Source: Thioalkalivibrio paradoxus (GTDB taxonomy: Bacteria > Pseudomonadota > Gammaproteobacteria > Ectothiorhodospirales > Ectothiorhodospiraceae). Taken from it: a DNA stretch of 64,000 nucleotides. The stretch spans positions 186,001 to 250,000 of the forward strand of contig JAABSC010000001.1 of NCBI GenBank assembly GCA_011390565.1. Reading direction: 5' to 3'. Shown here in pieces: positions 8,830 through 19,960 of the stretch. The position numbers and the translations under genes were made by a program. The stretch's first letter is position 1; each line of letters begins with the position of its first letter. Under the pieces are notes generated by a model. The model was not told where the DNA came from and did no database searches. It saw only the letters and a program-made list of their open reading frames with translations.

Positions 8830-10440
8830 GTGCCACATACGGAAAACGATCTGCATCGGTTGATGCACCTGCTCGGCGAGCGCCTCGCGCCGCAGGTGCT
8901 GCGCGGGCGCATCGGTCTGGAGAAGGAGACACTGCGGGTGCAGGCGGCCGGCTCGATCGCGCAGACGCCGCATCCTCAGGCCCTGGGCTCGGCACTGACG
9001 CATCCCTACATCACCACGGATTATTCAGAGGCATTGCTGGAACTGGTGACCCCGCCGTTCGACGACGTACGCGAGACGCTCGGGTTCCTGCAGGACCTGC
9101 AGGCGTTCGCGGCGGCACGCATCGGTGACGAGATCCTGTGGGCCACCAGCATGCCCTGTGCGATGGCCGATGACGAGTCGATTCCGGTTGCGCAATACGG
9201 ACACTCCAACGCCGGCCGGATGAAGACCGTGTACCGGGTCGGGCTGGGACACCGGTACGGGCGGCGCATGCAGGTGATCGCGGGTGTGCATTTCAACTAT
9301 TCGCCGCAGCCGTCCCTGTGGCCCGTACTGGCCGAGTTGCTGGGCGAGGCGGACAGTCGTGAATTCCGCGACCACGCGATGATGGGGATGATCCGGAACC
9401 TCCTGCGCTTTGGCTGGCTGGTGCCTTTCCTGTTTGGTGCATCCCCCGCAGTGTGCAATTCCTATCTCGACGGCCGCGGCGCGCAACTCGAGGATTTCGA
9501 CGACGACAGCAGCTATCTGCCGTTTGCGACCAGCCTGCGCATGGGTGACATCGGCTATACCAACCGCAAGGAGGCCGATACCGGCATCAAGGCCAATTAC
9601 AATTCGCTGGCCGAGTATGTCGACAGCCTGCGTTGTGCGATCGGCACCGAAAGTCCGGAGTGGGCGCGCCTTGGCGTCAAGGTTGACGGCGAATATCGCC
9701 AGCTGAACGCGAATATCCTGCAGATCGAGAACGAGTACTACAGTTCGGTTCGACCGAAGCAGCCGCTGGAGCGTTTCGAAAAGCCCACCGACGCGCTGGA
9801 GTCGCGCGGCGTCGCCTACGTCGAGCTGCGCTCCGTGGATGTGAACGCCCAACACCCGCTGGGAGTGGACGAGAGCCAGCTGCGGTTTCTGGAAACCTTG
9901 TGCCTGGCCGCGCTGCTGATGCCCAGCGACTCGCTTTCGGCCGCGGCGATGGCCGATATCGATGCCAACCTGCTGGCGGTCGCGCATCACGGCCGGGAGG
10001 AAGGCTTGATCCTGCGCTGCGAGCGGGGTCCGATGCCGATGCGTGCGATGGCCCGGGACATCCTGACCCGGATGCAGCCGGTGGCCGCGATGCTCGACCA
10101 GGGGCTGCCGGGAGATCCCTACCGGCGTTCGCTGAGCGAGCAGTGGGGCAAGGTCGAACAACCCGCGCTGACGCCTTCGGCGCGAATGCTCGAGGACATG
10201 ATGGCGCGCGAGGAAGGCTTTTACCGCTACGCCCGCAGGCTGTCCGAACAGCACCGTGAAGCATTCCGCAGCAGTTCGCCACTGCCGCGGGAGGCCGAGC
10301 TGATCGAACTGGCGCAGCACTCGCTGACCGAACAGGCGGCGATGGAGGCCAGCGATCGCCACGATTTCGAGGGGTTCCTGCAGCGCTATTTCGATGGCAG
10401 CCTCGTGGGGTTGTCCGCGCCGCGAACGTTCATCCGCTGA
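8830..10440 (+). CDS. gshA: Glutamate-cysteine ligase
   Basis: GLEKETLRV..., THPYITTDYSEALLELVTPP, GVHFNYS, SLRMGDIGYTN, YVELRSVDVN; about 536 aa. Confidence 0.95.
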   Translation: MPHTENDLHRLMHLLGERLAPQVLRGRIGLEKETLRVQAAGSIAQTPHPQALGSALTHPYITTDYSEALLELVTPPFDDVRETLGFLQDLQAFAAARIGDEILWATSMPCAMADDESIPVAQYGHSNAGRMKTVYRVGLGHRYGRRMQVIAGVHFNYSPQPSLWPVLAELLGEADSREFRDHAMMGMIRNLLRFGWLVPFLFGASPAVCNSYLDGRGAQLEDFDDDSSYLPFATSLRMGDIGYTNRKEADTGIKANYNSLAEYVDSLRCAIGTESPEWARLGVKVDGEYRQLNANILQIENEYYSSVRPKQPLERFEKPTDALESRGVAYVELRSVDVNAQHPLGVDESQLRFLETLCLAALLMPSDSLSAAAMADIDANLLAVAHHGREEGLILRCERGPMPMRAMARDILTRMQPVAAMLDQGLPGDPYRRSLSEQWGKVEQPALTPSARMLEDMMAREEGFYRYARRLSEQHREAFRSSSPLPREAELIELAQHSLTEQAAMEASDRHDFEGFLQRYFDGSLVGLSAPRTFIR

Positions 10441-10625
10441 CTTCCGGTCCGTGCCCGGGGCGGCGTGTGCGGGTCCTGATTTTGTGGCGCTTGGGGAATT
10501 TCGAAGGGATTCTGGAGTCTCTCTGCTATGCATGATGCGTTCGCTCGTCCCACTCGGTGCCCGATGTCCGTGCGCCCGACATTCCTCTGGGTCCCGGGCG
10601 GCCGTCCTGCGTCGGGTCCGTGGCG

Positions 10626-11696
10626 ATGAAGGCGTTCGCGATCCTCGTTCTGCTGGGAGCCGCCGCTGCGGGAGGCGTCGGGTACTGGGTCGCGGCGGGA
10701 AAAAACGATGGTGGAGCCGACGCTGTTGAGGCCGCAGCGGTCGATCGCCGCGTTCCGGTACGGGTGGCCGAAGCGACCCCCCGGCGTTTCGAAACCACGC
10801 TGGAATCTCTGGGCACGGCGCAGGCGAACGAATCGGTGACCCTCACCGCTTCAGTAACCGCACATGTGGCGGAGATCGCATTCCAGGATGGGGACGAGGT
10901 GGAGGCCGGGCAGGTCCTGGTGCGGCTGGCCTCCGCCGAGGAATTCGCCGAGCAGCGCGAAGCGCAGGTCACGCTGAGCGAACAGCGTCGGGAACTCAAC
11001 CGGATCCGGGGCCTGGCCGCGGACGGGATCGTCCCCCAGCAGCAGGTCGATCAGCAGCGCTCGCGGGTGGACGAGGCCGAGGCCCGCCTCGCCGGCGTCG
11101 AAGCGCGCATCTCGGATCGGGTGATCCAGGCGCCGTTCACGGGAGTGCTCGGGTTGCGCCGCGTGAGCACCGGCTCCCTGGTGTCCCCGGGAACGACGAT
11201 CGCGGAACTCGACGACATCTCCGTGATCAAGGTCGACTTCACGGTATCCGAACGATTCCTCGGCGCGATCCGGACGGGGATGCCGATCGAAGCGCGCGGC
11301 GTCGCTTTTGCGGACCGTGTGTACGCGGGCCGGGTCAGCGCGGTGTCCACGCGAGTCGATGTCGCCACGCGGACCCTCACCGTGCGCGCGGAGATCGACA
11401 ACACCGACCGCGAGCTGCGTCCAGGCATGCTGTTGACCACGCGCATAGCGCTCGACCCGGCAGAGCGACTGTCGATCCCCGAGGGGTCGCTCGTCACCAC
11501 CGCCGACCAGCATTTCGTCTTCGTGATCGACGGCGACGGCAAGGCCCGACGGCAGCCGATCCGCATCGGTCGGCGCCAACCGGGCCGAGTCGAGGTGCTG
11601 GAGGGCCTGTCCGCCGGCGAGCGCGTGGTGACCGAGGGCGTGCTGCGGGTGCGTTCGGGCAGCGAGGTCCGCGTGCTCGATGAGGCCACGACGTGA
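10626..11696 (+). CDS. RND efflux system periplasmic adaptor (membrane fusion) subunit
   Basis: HlyD-like architecture: ESLGTAQANESVTLTASVTAHVAEIAFQDGDEVEAGQVLVRL..., IQAPFTGVLGLRRVSTGSLVSPGTTIAELDD. N-terminal TM from Met at 10626. Confidence 0.9.
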   Translation: MKAFAILVLLGAAAAGGVGYWVAAGKNDGGADAVEAAAVDRRVPVRVAEATPRRFETTLESLGTAQANESVTLTASVTAHVAEIAFQDGDEVEAGQVLVRLASAEEFAEQREAQVTLSEQRRELNRIRGLAADGIVPQQQVDQQRSRVDEAEARLAGVEARISDRVIQAPFTGVLGLRRVSTGSLVSPGTTIAELDDISVIKVDFTVSERFLGAIRTGMPIEARGVAFADRVYAGRVSAVSTRVDVATRTLTVRAEIDNTDRELRPGMLLTTRIALDPAERLSIPEGSLVTTADQHFVFVIDGDGKARRQPIRIGRRQPGRVEVLEGLSAGERVVTEGVLRVRSGSEVRVLDEATT

Positions 11697-14600
11697 TTCT
11701 CTCCGACATCTCCAACCGCCGGCCCGTGCTGGCTGTGGTGTTCAACCTGCTCTTGGTGACGTTCGGCCTGATCGCCTATCAGCAGCTGCCGTTGCGCGAA
11801 TACCCGGACATCGACGCCCCCGTGATCACGGTGCGCGCCGATTATCCGGGAGCGAGTGCCGAGATCATCGAACGCGAAGTGACGCAGCGCCTGGAGGACC
11901 GGATCGCCGGGATCGAAGGCATCCGCTACATCCAGTCCACCAGCCGTGACGGCCGCTCGTCGATCACCATCGAGTTCAACCTGGACCGTGACATCGACGC
12001 GGCGGCGAATGATATCCGTGAGGCGGTTTCGCGTGTCGTGCGCTTCCTGCCCGACGAGGTCGATCCGCCGCAGGTGACGAAGGCGGACGCCGACGCGAAC
12101 CCCGTCCTGTGGCTGAATCTCTCCAGCACCACGATGGACGGTCTGGAACTCGCCGACTACGCGCGGCGCTATCTGGTCGATCGCCTTTCGGTGATCGACG
12201 GGGTCGCTCTGGTCCGGGTGGGTGGGGCCCGGAATTACGCGATGCGCATCTGGCTGGATCGTGAAGCCCTGGCGGCACGGGGCCTCACCGTGACCGACGT
12301 CGAGGAGGCCCTGCGCCGTGAGAACGTCGAGTTGCCGGCCGGACGCATCGACTCCGTGGACCGCGAATTCAAGGTGCGTGTCGACCGGATGTACCGGACC
12401 GTCGAGGACTTCGCGAGCCTAACGATCAAGCGGGCCGACAATCAGCACCTGATCCGCCTCGGAGAAGTGGCCGAAGTGACATTGGGATCGGATTCCGAGC
12501 GCACGGAATTCCGTGGCAACGGGGAGGATATGGTGGGGCTGGGCATCATTCGCCAGGCGAATGCCAATGTGCTCGACGTCGCCAACGGGGCCAAGCGGGT
12601 GGCCCGTGAGTTGCAGGAGCAGCTCCCGGAAGGCACTTCTCTGGTGGTCACCTACGACAGCTCGGTGTTCATCGAGGGCGCGATCCGCGAGGTCTACATC
12701 ACGCTCGCGATCGCGACCGGTGCCGTGGTCTTCGTGATCTACCTGTTCCTCGGCAGCTGGCGGGCCACGCTGATTCCCGCCGTGACCGTACCGGTGGCCA
12801 TCACCGCGGCTTTCATCGGGGTGGCGGCGCTGGGCTTCTCGGTGAACCTGCTGACGCTGCTGGCGCTGGTGCTGGCCATCGGATTGGTGGTCGACGATGC
12901 CATCGTGATGCTGGAAAACATTCACCGGCGGATCGAGCGTGGCGAGCCCGGACTGCTCGCAGCCTACCGGGGTGCACGCCAGGTGGGATTCGCGATCATC
13001 GCAACCACGTCGGTGCTGGTGGCCGTGTTCGTTCCGCTGGCCTTCCTGAGTGGCACCGTCGGCCGTTTGTTCACCGAATTCGCGCTTGCGATCGCGATCG
13101 CCGTGGTGTTCTCCAGTCTCGTGGCCCTGACGCTCGCGCCGGTGCTCGCCGGACGCCTGATGCACAGGGGCGATGACGAAACCGGGATGGCTCGTTTCGT
13201 CAGTCGCGGTTTTGCCAGGATCGAAAGTGGTTATGCCCGCTTGCTGCAACGCAGCCTGAGGCATTCCTGGGGCGTGGTTCCGATCCTGTTGTTGAGCCTG
13301 GCGGGAGCGTGGTGGCTGTTGAGCGTCATTCCCGAGGAATTTGCGCCGCGCGAGGATCGCGGAGCGTTTTTCATTCTGGTCAACGGCCCCGAAGGCGCAA
13401 GCTTCGAGTACATGCGCGAGCAGATGGCCGAGGTCGAACGGAGGCTGCTGCCTCTGACCGAGGGCGGCGGCGTGCGCCGCATCATGGTGCGCACGCCGCG
13501 TTCGTTCGGGAATGCCGAGGTCGTGAACAACGGCTTCGTGATCGTGATCATGGAGCACTGGCAGGACCGCGAGCGCTCCTCCTGGCAGGTCATGGACGAG
13601 ATCAACGCCTCGCTGGCCGAGATTCCCGGCATCCGCAGCAATGTCATCATGCGCCAGGGTCTCTCGGGCGGCCGGATCGGGCAGCCGGTGCAGTTCGTGA
13701 TCGCCGGTCCGGACTACGACGAGCTGGCCGAATGGGGCCAGATGCTGCTGGAGCGTGCGGAACAGATTCCCGGCCTGGCACGGCTCGATCTCGACTACAA
13801 GCCGACACAGCCGCAGATCTCGGTCCAGATCGATCAGGACCGGGCCGCCGACCTCGGTGTCTCGCTGGCGACCGTCGGCCGCACGCTGGACGTGATGCTC
13901 GGAGGGCGCACCGTGACCACCTTTATTCTGGGTGGCGAGGAATACGACGTGATCGTCGAGGGTCGGTCGGATCAGCGCCGTACCCCGGGGGATATCGCCA
14001 ACCTGTACGTGCGCTCGAGTTCAGGTGCGCTGATTCCGCTTTCGAGCCTGATCACCTACGAGGAAGTGGCGGGAGCAGGTTCCCTGGAGCGCTACAATCG
14101 GTCGCGTGCAATCACGCTGACCGCGTCGGTCGAGGAGGGCCATACCCTCGGACAGGTGCTCTCGGCCCTGGATGCCGCCGCGGCCGACGTCCTGCCTCCC
14201 GAGGCGCGCATCGACTACAAGGGCGAGTCGCTCGATCTGCGCGAGGGGGCCCGGGAGGTCTATTTCGTGTTCGTGCTGGCGCTGCTGGTGGTGTATCTGG
14301 TGCTGGCCGCGCAGTTCGAGAGCTTCATCCACCCCTTCGTGATCATGCTCACGGTCCCGCTGGCGATCGTGGGTGCCCTGCTGGGCCTTTATTTCACCGG
14401 GCAGACGATCAACATCTACAGCCAGATCGGCATGGTGATGCTCATCGGCCTCGCCGCCAAGAACGGGATCCTGATCGTCGAGTTCGCGAACCAGTTGCGG
14501 GATCATGGCCGCGAATTTGGCACTGCCGTGATCGAGGCGTCCAGCATGCGCCTGCGGCCCGTGCTGATGACGGCGCTGACCACGGTCGCGGGGTCCATCC

Positions 14601-14827
14601 CGTTGATCATGGCGACGGGTCCCGGTGCGGAAACCCGGTTCGTGATCGGTGTCGCGGTGTTTTCCGGCGTGCTTTTCGCGACCCTGTTCACCCTGTTCGT
14701 GATTCCGGCGGCCTATTCGCTCTTTGCGCGCCGTACGACCTCGCCACAGGCCACCACCCGGCACATCGAGACACTCGATTCGCGGGTCGAGGACATCGAC
14801 CGGGCGCGCGGGGGCGGCGTCGTGTGA
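11693..14827 (+). CDS. RND efflux transporter permease (AcrB/MexB superfamily)
   Basis: About 1044 aa; PGASAEIIEREVTQRLEDRIAGIEGI, GLVVDDAIVMLENIHRRIERGE, GLAAKNGILIVEFANQLRD; start overlaps the adaptor stop. Confidence 0.95.
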   Translation: MILSDISNRRPVLAVVFNLLLVTFGLIAYQQLPLREYPDIDAPVITVRADYPGASAEIIEREVTQRLEDRIAGIEGIRYIQSTSRDGRSSITIEFNLDRDIDAAANDIREAVSRVVRFLPDEVDPPQVTKADADANPVLWLNLSSTTMDGLELADYARRYLVDRLSVIDGVALVRVGGARNYAMRIWLDREALAARGLTVTDVEEALRRENVELPAGRIDSVDREFKVRVDRMYRTVEDFASLTIKRADNQHLIRLGEVAEVTLGSDSERTEFRGNGEDMVGLGIIRQANANVLDVANGAKRVARELQEQLPEGTSLVVTYDSSVFIEGAIREVYITLAIATGAVVFVIYLFLGSWRATLIPAVTVPVAITAAFIGVAALGFSVNLLTLLALVLAIGLVVDDAIVMLENIHRRIERGEPGLLAAYRGARQVGFAIIATTSVLVAVFVPLAFLSGTVGRLFTEFALAIAIAVVFSSLVALTLAPVLAGRLMHRGDDETGMARFVSRGFARIESGYARLLQRSLRHSWGVVPILLLSLAGAWWLLSVIPEEFAPREDRGAFFILVNGPEGASFEYMREQMAEVERRLLPLTEGGGVRRIMVRTPRSFGNAEVVNNGFVIVIMEHWQDRERSSWQVMDEINASLAEIPGIRSNVIMRQGLSGGRIGQPVQFVIAGPDYDELAEWGQMLLERAEQIPGLARLDLDYKPTQPQISVQIDQDRAADLGVSLATVGRTLDVMLGGRTVTTFILGGEEYDVIVEGRSDQRRTPGDIANLYVRSSSGALIPLSSLITYEEVAGAGSLERYNRSRAITLTASVEEGHTLGQVLSALDAAAADVLPPEARIDYKGESLDLREGAREVYFVFVLALLVVYLVLAAQFESFIHPFVIMLTVPLAIVGALLGLYFTGQTINIYSQIGMVMLIGLAAKNGILIVEFANQLRDHGREFGTAVIEASSMRLRPVLMTALTTVAGSIPLIMATGPGAETRFVIGVAVFSGVLFATLFTLFVIPAAYSLFARRTTSPQATTRHIETLDSRVEDIDRARGGGVV

Positions 14828-15256
14828 TCACGCTCCGCCGCGGCCTGCATCGCCGGCGGCCTGTTCCGCCTCGAACTCCAGTACGGCCGAGTTGATGCAA
14901 TACCGCAGGCCGGTGGGGCGGGGGCCGTCCGGGAAGACATGTCCAAGATGGGAACCACAGCGGGCGCAAAGCACCTCGGTGCGCACCATGCCATGGCCGA
15001 CGTCCGTTTGCTCACTCAGGGCCTGGGGGGTGGCGGGAGCGGTGAAGCTGGGCCAGCCCGAGCCGGAGTCGAATTTCTCGCCGGAGCGGAACAGTTCGGC
15101 TCCGCAGACGACGCAGCGATAACGGCCGGGATCCTTGTGCGCATGATAGGCACCCGTGAACGCAGGTTCGGTGCCGCCCTCGCGGGCAATACGATACTGT
15201 TCGGGGGTGAGCCGACGACGGAGTTCGTGATCGGAGAGTTCGCTGGATGAAGACAT
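14828..15256 (-). CDS. msrB: Peptide-methionine (R)-S-oxide reductase
   Basis: [56 protein letters not shown]. The listed ORF to 16483 is over-extended; true start is MSSSSELSD. Confidence 0.93.
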   Translation of the reverse strand: MSSSSELSDHELRRRLTPEQYRIAREGGTEPAFTGAYHAHKDPGRYRCVVCGAELFRSGEKFDSGSGWPSFTAPATPQALSEQTDVGHGMVRTEVLCARCGSHLGHVFPDGPRPTGLRYCINSAVLEFEAEQAAGDAGRGGA

Positions 15257-15469
15257 GTTCGTACTCCTTGGATTCGGGAGTCGGCTGGTCCGATTCCCCG
15301 CTGTTGTGTATGGTTGGTTGGGCTCTGATAAACGTATCGGTATTCGGGGCGATCCTGCTGCTGAGCCGCATGGCGTCGCCGTTATCGTGGCCCGCACAGC
15401 CGCTCCGGACCCAGTGTAGCCATCAGCCGGGTCATCCCGAATGATCCCACCGAACCTGCGAGGAGAACC

Positions 15470-17653
15470 GTGAAGAAAACCCAGAGCAAGGCGCGCGCTG
15501 GTGAGGGACTTTATCTGGTCCTGGTCAGTGTGCACGGGCTGATCCGTGGCACCCAGCTCGAGTTGGGTCGCGACGCAGACACGGGCGGCCAGACGCTGTA
15601 CGTGGTTGAACTGGCCCGGGCGCTGGGGCGCCACCCCGAGGTGGGGCGGGTGGATCTTCTGACCCGCCGCGTAGAAGATTCCAAGGTGTCGGATGACTAC
15701 GCGGCGCCCGAGGAGGACCTCGGGGACGGTGTCCGGATCGTGCGCCTGGAGTGTGGGCCGCGCCGTTACCTGCGCAAGGAGAAACTCTGGCCTCACCTGG
15801 ACTGCTTCGCTGACAACGCACTTGCTCATGTACGCCGTGTGGGTTTGCGCCCGGATGCGGTGCACGGTCACTACGCCGACGGGGGTTATGTCTCGACACG
15901 GCTCTCCAGCCTGTTGGGTGTGCCGATGCTCCAGACGGGTCATTCGCTCGGACGCGTGAAGCGCGAGCGTCTGCTGGCGAACGGGGTGCCTGACGCCGAT
16001 ATCGAAGCCCGTTACAACATTTCGGCACGGATCCGGGCGGAGGAGGAGGCGCTCGCGCACGCGCACCGCGTCATCGTCAGCACTCAGCAGGAGATCGAGC
16101 AGCAGTACGCGACCTACGATCACTATCATCCGTCCCGGATGACCGTGATTCCTCCCGGCACGGATCTCTCGCGTTTTCATCCGCCACGTCGCGGGCAACG
16201 CAGGCCAGCGATCGGATCCGAAGTCTCCCGCTTTCTCCGGCAACCCGAGCGGCCGCTGATCATGGCCTTGTCCCGGGCGGACGAACGCAAGAACATTCGC
16301 GGCCTGGTCGAGGCCTACGCGGGTGATGACTGGCTGCGCAGCCACGCCAACCTGTTGATCGTGGCGGGTAATCGGGACGATATCCGCGGTATGGACAAGG
16401 GCTCGCGAGAGGTGCTGACGGATCTTCTGCTCCGCATTGACCGGCACGATCTCTACGGCAGTGTGGCGTACCCCAAGCATCACCAGAGCGACGATGTGCC
16501 CGATCTGTATCGCCTGGTGGCTTCCAGCCGCGGGGTATTCGTGAATCCTGCCCTTACGGAGCCGTTCGGATTGACCCTGATCGAGGCGGCGGCCAGTGGC
16601 GCGCCGATTGTCGCCACCAACGACGGGGGCCCGCAGGAGATCGTGTCACGCTGCAACAACGGGTTGCTGGTGGATCCCCTGGTTTCCGGGGAGATCGCGA
16701 CGGCGATCCGAAACGTGCTCCAGGATCGCAGGCAGTGGCGACGGTATGCCGAGCAGGGTCTGAAGGGCGTTCGGGAACACTATTCCTGGGACGGCCACGC
16801 AGGCCGGTACGTGCGTATGGTCAAGGACCTCGGCCGTGAGGTGCGACGCAACCGCCGCGAGCAGCGCTCGGTTTCCGGTCGCCTCGCCGAAGCCCATCGT
16901 GCCGTGATCACCGACATCGACAACACCCTGCTCGGCGATGCCGCGGGCTTGAAGGTATTCCTCACATGGTTGAAACGCCACCGTAGTGAGATCGCGTTCG
17001 GTATCGCCACCGGACGTCGCCTGGATTCGGCCCAGGCGGTGCTGGCGCGCAACGGCGTCCCGGCACCCGATGTCTGGGTGACCTCGGTCGGTACCGAGAT
17101 CCACTATGGCGCGGACGCGACGCCGGACCGGGGTTGGGAGACCCACATCAACCATCGCTGGGAGTCGAAACGTCTGCGCGAACTCCTGTTGGAGCAGCCG
17201 GGTCTCGAACTGCAACCGGAAATCGACCAGCGTCGGCACAAGGTGAGTTTCTTCGTCGATCCGGTGGAGTTCGACGGGGTGTCGGCCATTCAGCAGTTGC
17301 TGCACCAGGCCGATCTGCACGCGCGTGTCGTCTACTCCAATGACCGTTTCCTGGACCTGTTGCCCGAGCGGGCTTCCAAGGGCCACGCGGTGCGGTACCT
17401 GGCTGATAAATGGGGGATTCCGCTGGAGCAGCTGCTGGTCGCCGGGGATTCGGGGAATGACGAGGATCTGCTGCGGGGCCGCATGCTCGGTGTAGTCGTG
17501 GGCAACCACCAGCCGGAACTCGAGAAGCTGCGCGGTTTCGAGCGCATCTATTTTGCCGAGGCGTCCCATGCCCAGGGCATCGTCGAGGCCGTCGAGTACT
17601 TCGACCTTCTGAACCGCTGCGATGTCCCGCCAACCCCGAATTCAGCGGCGTAG
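15470..17653 (+). CDS. Bifunctional sucrose-phosphate synthase with C-terminal HAD (sucrose-phosphate phosphatase-like) domain
   Basis: GT4 SPS signature ([74 protein letters not shown]) plus HAD motifs DIDNTLL and [13 protein letters not shown] start with AGGAG upstream. Confidence 0.88.
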   Translation: MKKTQSKARAGEGLYLVLVSVHGLIRGTQLELGRDADTGGQTLYVVELARALGRHPEVGRVDLLTRRVEDSKVSDDYAAPEEDLGDGVRIVRLECGPRRYLRKEKLWPHLDCFADNALAHVRRVGLRPDAVHGHYADGGYVSTRLSSLLGVPMLQTGHSLGRVKRERLLANGVPDADIEARYNISARIRAEEEALAHAHRVIVSTQQEIEQQYATYDHYHPSRMTVIPPGTDLSRFHPPRRGQRRPAIGSEVSRFLRQPERPLIMALSRADERKNIRGLVEAYAGDDWLRSHANLLIVAGNRDDIRGMDKGSREVLTDLLLRIDRHDLYGSVAYPKHHQSDDVPDLYRLVASSRGVFVNPALTEPFGLTLIEAAASGAPIVATNDGGPQEIVSRCNNGLLVDPLVSGEIATAIRNVLQDRRQWRRYAEQGLKGVREHYSWDGHAGRYVRMVKDLGREVRRNRREQRSVSGRLAEAHRAVITDIDNTLLGDAAGLKVFLTWLKRHRSEIAFGIATGRRLDSAQAVLARNGVPAPDVWVTSVGTEIHYGADATPDRGWETHINHRWESKRLRELLLEQPGLELQPEIDQRRHKVSFFVDPVEFDGVSAIQQLLHQADLHARVVYSNDRFLDLLPERASKGHAVRYLADKWGIPLEQLLVAGDSGNDEDLLRGRMLGVVVGNHQPELEKLRGFERIYFAEASHAQGIVEAVEYFDLLNRCDVPPTPNSAA

Positions 17654-17785
17654 CAAAAACGGCGCGGGTGTGGTTCGAGTCCGCGGCTTTCGGGGTATGC
17701 TGAAATCAGGGGGCGACGGGCACGGCGGTATTCGCGCCGCCCCAGGGTCGGCTTGAAGCCGGGTTCAGCTGAGAGGTGGCAGTCG

Positions 17786-18445
17786 ATGGCGAACGGGATC
17801 GTTAAGGCCTCGGTGGCTTTGGGGTTTCTGTGCGCGCCGCCAACGGCGCTGGCCGAGATCTATCGTTGGGTGGACGATCGGGGCGTGACCCATTTTTCGA
17901 CCACGCCGCCGCCCGAGACCAGCCAACGGGAACGGCAGGTCTACGATCGCCATGGACGGATGCAGGAGCAGGTCGACGCCCCAGCGACCGAAGGCGAACG
18001 GGAGCAGGCGCGCCAGGCCCATCAAGAGGAACGGCTCGAGGCAGAACAGCGGGCGATCGAACAGGAGCAGCAGCGCGCGAAGGCGGCCGCGTTGCAGGCG
18101 CGCATGCGTCAATTGGATCTAACCTACGGCGGTCCTGACGATATCCTGGAGCAGCGGGATCGAAGGTTGGATCAGCTCTCCGCCACCCTGGAGATGAGCG
18201 AGGGATTCGTCACGACGCTGGAGGGAGAACGCGATCGGATCACCTCGCAGATGGAACGCCACACAGGGAACGATGCGACGCTGGAGCGGTACCGTGCGGA
18301 GCTGGCCGACCTCGACCGGCGGCTGGAACGCGAACGGGAGCATCAGGAACGGCAGCGCGCGATGATGGCCGAGATCGAGGCCAGTGCGGCCCGGGATCTT
18401 GCGGATTACGAACGCCTGGTGTTGCCTCTGCGCGAGGACCGCTAG
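17786..18445 (+). CDS. DUF4124-domain secreted protein
   Basis: Signal peptide then EIYRWVDDRGVTHFSTTPP (DUF4124 hallmark) and coiled-coil tail. Confidence 0.75.
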   Translation: MANGIVKASVALGFLCAPPTALAEIYRWVDDRGVTHFSTTPPPETSQRERQVYDRHGRMQEQVDAPATEGEREQARQAHQEERLEAEQRAIEQEQQRAKAAALQARMRQLDLTYGGPDDILEQRDRRLDQLSATLEMSEGFVTTLEGERDRITSQMERHTGNDATLERYRAELADLDRRLEREREHQERQRAMMAEIEASAARDLADYERLVLPLREDR

Positions 18446-18450
18446 CGTGA

Positions 18451-18528
18451 AGGTCCAGCCACGAAAGCACGGGAGATAAGGGGAACTGAAGCCGTTTTCC
18501 GCGTTCTTCCGTGGCCCGCGCTTTCGCC
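18451..18528. repeat. Dispersed palindromic intergenic repeat, copy A (divergent)
   Basis: Left arm GCCACGAAAGCACGGG; right arm CCGCGTTCTTCCGTGGC; similar to copies at 22028 and 57488. Confidence 0.6.
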
Positions 18529-18563
18529 GTCAGGAGTGGCGCGGCACCATGCCAGTGAGTGGG

Positions 18564-19442
18564 CTAACGCGTGATCAGGGTGCCGACGCCCTCGTTCGTG
18601 AGCAACTCGAGGAGCACGGCGTGTTCCACCCGGCCGTCGACGATGTGGGTCGCGGTCACGCCGCTGCGCACCGCATCGAGGGCGCAATGGATCTTCGGGA
18701 TCATGCCCCCGTGGATGACGCCGGTGCGAATCATCTCGTCCACTTCGGCGGCCGTGAGCCGGGTGATCAGCTGGCCCTCGGCGTTCAGCACGCCGGGTGT
18801 GTTGGTGAGCAGGAACAGCTTCTCGGCATCCAGGACCACGGCCAGTTTCTCGGCCGCCGTATCCGCGTTGATGTTGTAGGCATTGCCTTCCTGGTCGAAG
18901 CCGATCGGTGCAATCACGGGAATGAACGAGCTGTGATCGAGATTGTGGACGATCGCCGGATCCACGCTTTCCACCTCACCCACGAGCCCGAGATCCACCT
19001 CGGTACGCCCCTCGGGACCATTGATCTCGCGCAGGGGCCGGGCCCGGATCATCTGCCCGTCCTTGCCGGTCAGACCGACCGCCTTGCCGCCGTAGCGGTT
19101 GATCAGGGCGACGATCTCCTGGTTCACCAGTCCGCCGAGCACCATCTGCACCACGTCCATGGTTTCGCGATCGGTCACGCGCAGCCCGTGCACGAACTCC
19201 GACACCTTGCCCAGGCGTTTCAGCAGGGCGCCGATCTGCGGCCCGCCGCCGTGCACCACGACCGGGTTCACGCCGATCTGCTTGAGCAGCACCACGTCGC
19301 GCGCGAAGCCGGCCTTCAGGTGCTCCTCGGTCATCGCGTTGCCGCCGTATTTGATCACGATGGTCTTGCCGGTGAAGCGCTGGATGTAGGGCAGCGCCTC
19401 GATCAGTACATGGGCGACGGAATGTGCGGCGGTCTTGTCCAT
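18564..19442 (-). CDS. argB: Acetylglutamate kinase
   Basis: [65 protein letters not shown]. Confidence 0.95.
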   Translation of the reverse strand: MDKTAAHSVAHVLIEALPYIQRFTGKTIVIKYGGNAMTEEHLKAGFARDVVLLKQIGVNPVVVHGGGPQIGALLKRLGKVSEFVHGLRVTDRETMDVVQMVLGGLVNQEIVALINRYGGKAVGLTGKDGQMIRARPLREINGPEGRTEVDLGLVGEVESVDPAIVHNLDHSSFIPVIAPIGFDQEGNAYNINADTAAEKLAVVLDAEKLFLLTNTPGVLNAEGQLITRLTAAEVDEMIRTGVIHGGMIPKIHCALDAVRSGVTATHIVDGRVEHAVLLELLTNEGVGTLITR

Positions 19443-19492
19443 CGGGTGCTCGGCAACGTTGAGAGAGTGCGATCTTAACCCCGGGCGGGGAT

Positions 19493-19960
19493 TCAGTGGC
19501 GGCCGGAAGATCCGAAACCACCGCTGCCGCGATGGCTTTCGGCGAAGTCATCGACGATCTGAAAGCGGGGTTGCAGTACCGGGACGATCACCAGCTGCGC
19601 GATGCGTTCCCCGACGGAGATGCGAAAAGGCTCTCTGCCCCGGTTCCAGCAGGAGACCATCAGCGGACCCTGGTAGTCGGAATCGATCAGTCCGACGAGG
19701 TTGCCCAGTACGATCCCGTTTTTGTGACCGAGGCCGGAGCGCGGGAGAATCATCGCGGCGTATCCGGGGTCCTCGATGTGGATGGCGATGCCGGTCGGAA
19801 TCAGCAGTGTGGCGTTCGGAGCCAGCTCATAATCCGCGTCGAGCATGGCGCGGAGATCGACACCGGCAGAACCCTGGGTTGCCGGTTCGGGCAGGGGAAA
19901 GTCATGGCCGACACGCGGGTCCAGGATTTTCAGCGCGATCTCGGGTCTTGGTGTACTCAA
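19493..19960 (-). CDS. dut: dUTP diphosphatase
   Basis: [62 protein letters not shown] start overlapping the coaBC stop (TTGA). Confidence 0.93.
   Translation of the reverse strand: MSTPRPEIALKILDPRVGHDFPLPEPATQGSAGVDLRAMLDADYELAPNATLLIPTGIAIHIEDPGYAAMILPRSGLGHKNGIVLGNLVGLIDSDYQGPLMVSCWNRGREPFRISVGERIAQLVIVPVLQPRFQIVDDFAESHRGSGGFGSSGRH

Noticed and set aside
13309-14895. 528-aa plus-strand ORF overlapping the RND permease in another frame
   Set aside because: Arg/Gly/Pro-rich alternative-frame translation without recognisable motifs; the RND permease frame is unambiguous.
15257-16483. N-terminal extension of the msrB ORF (551 aa as listed)
   Set aside because: Extension lies antisense to the SPS gene; MsrB homology starts only at MSSSSELSD (15256).
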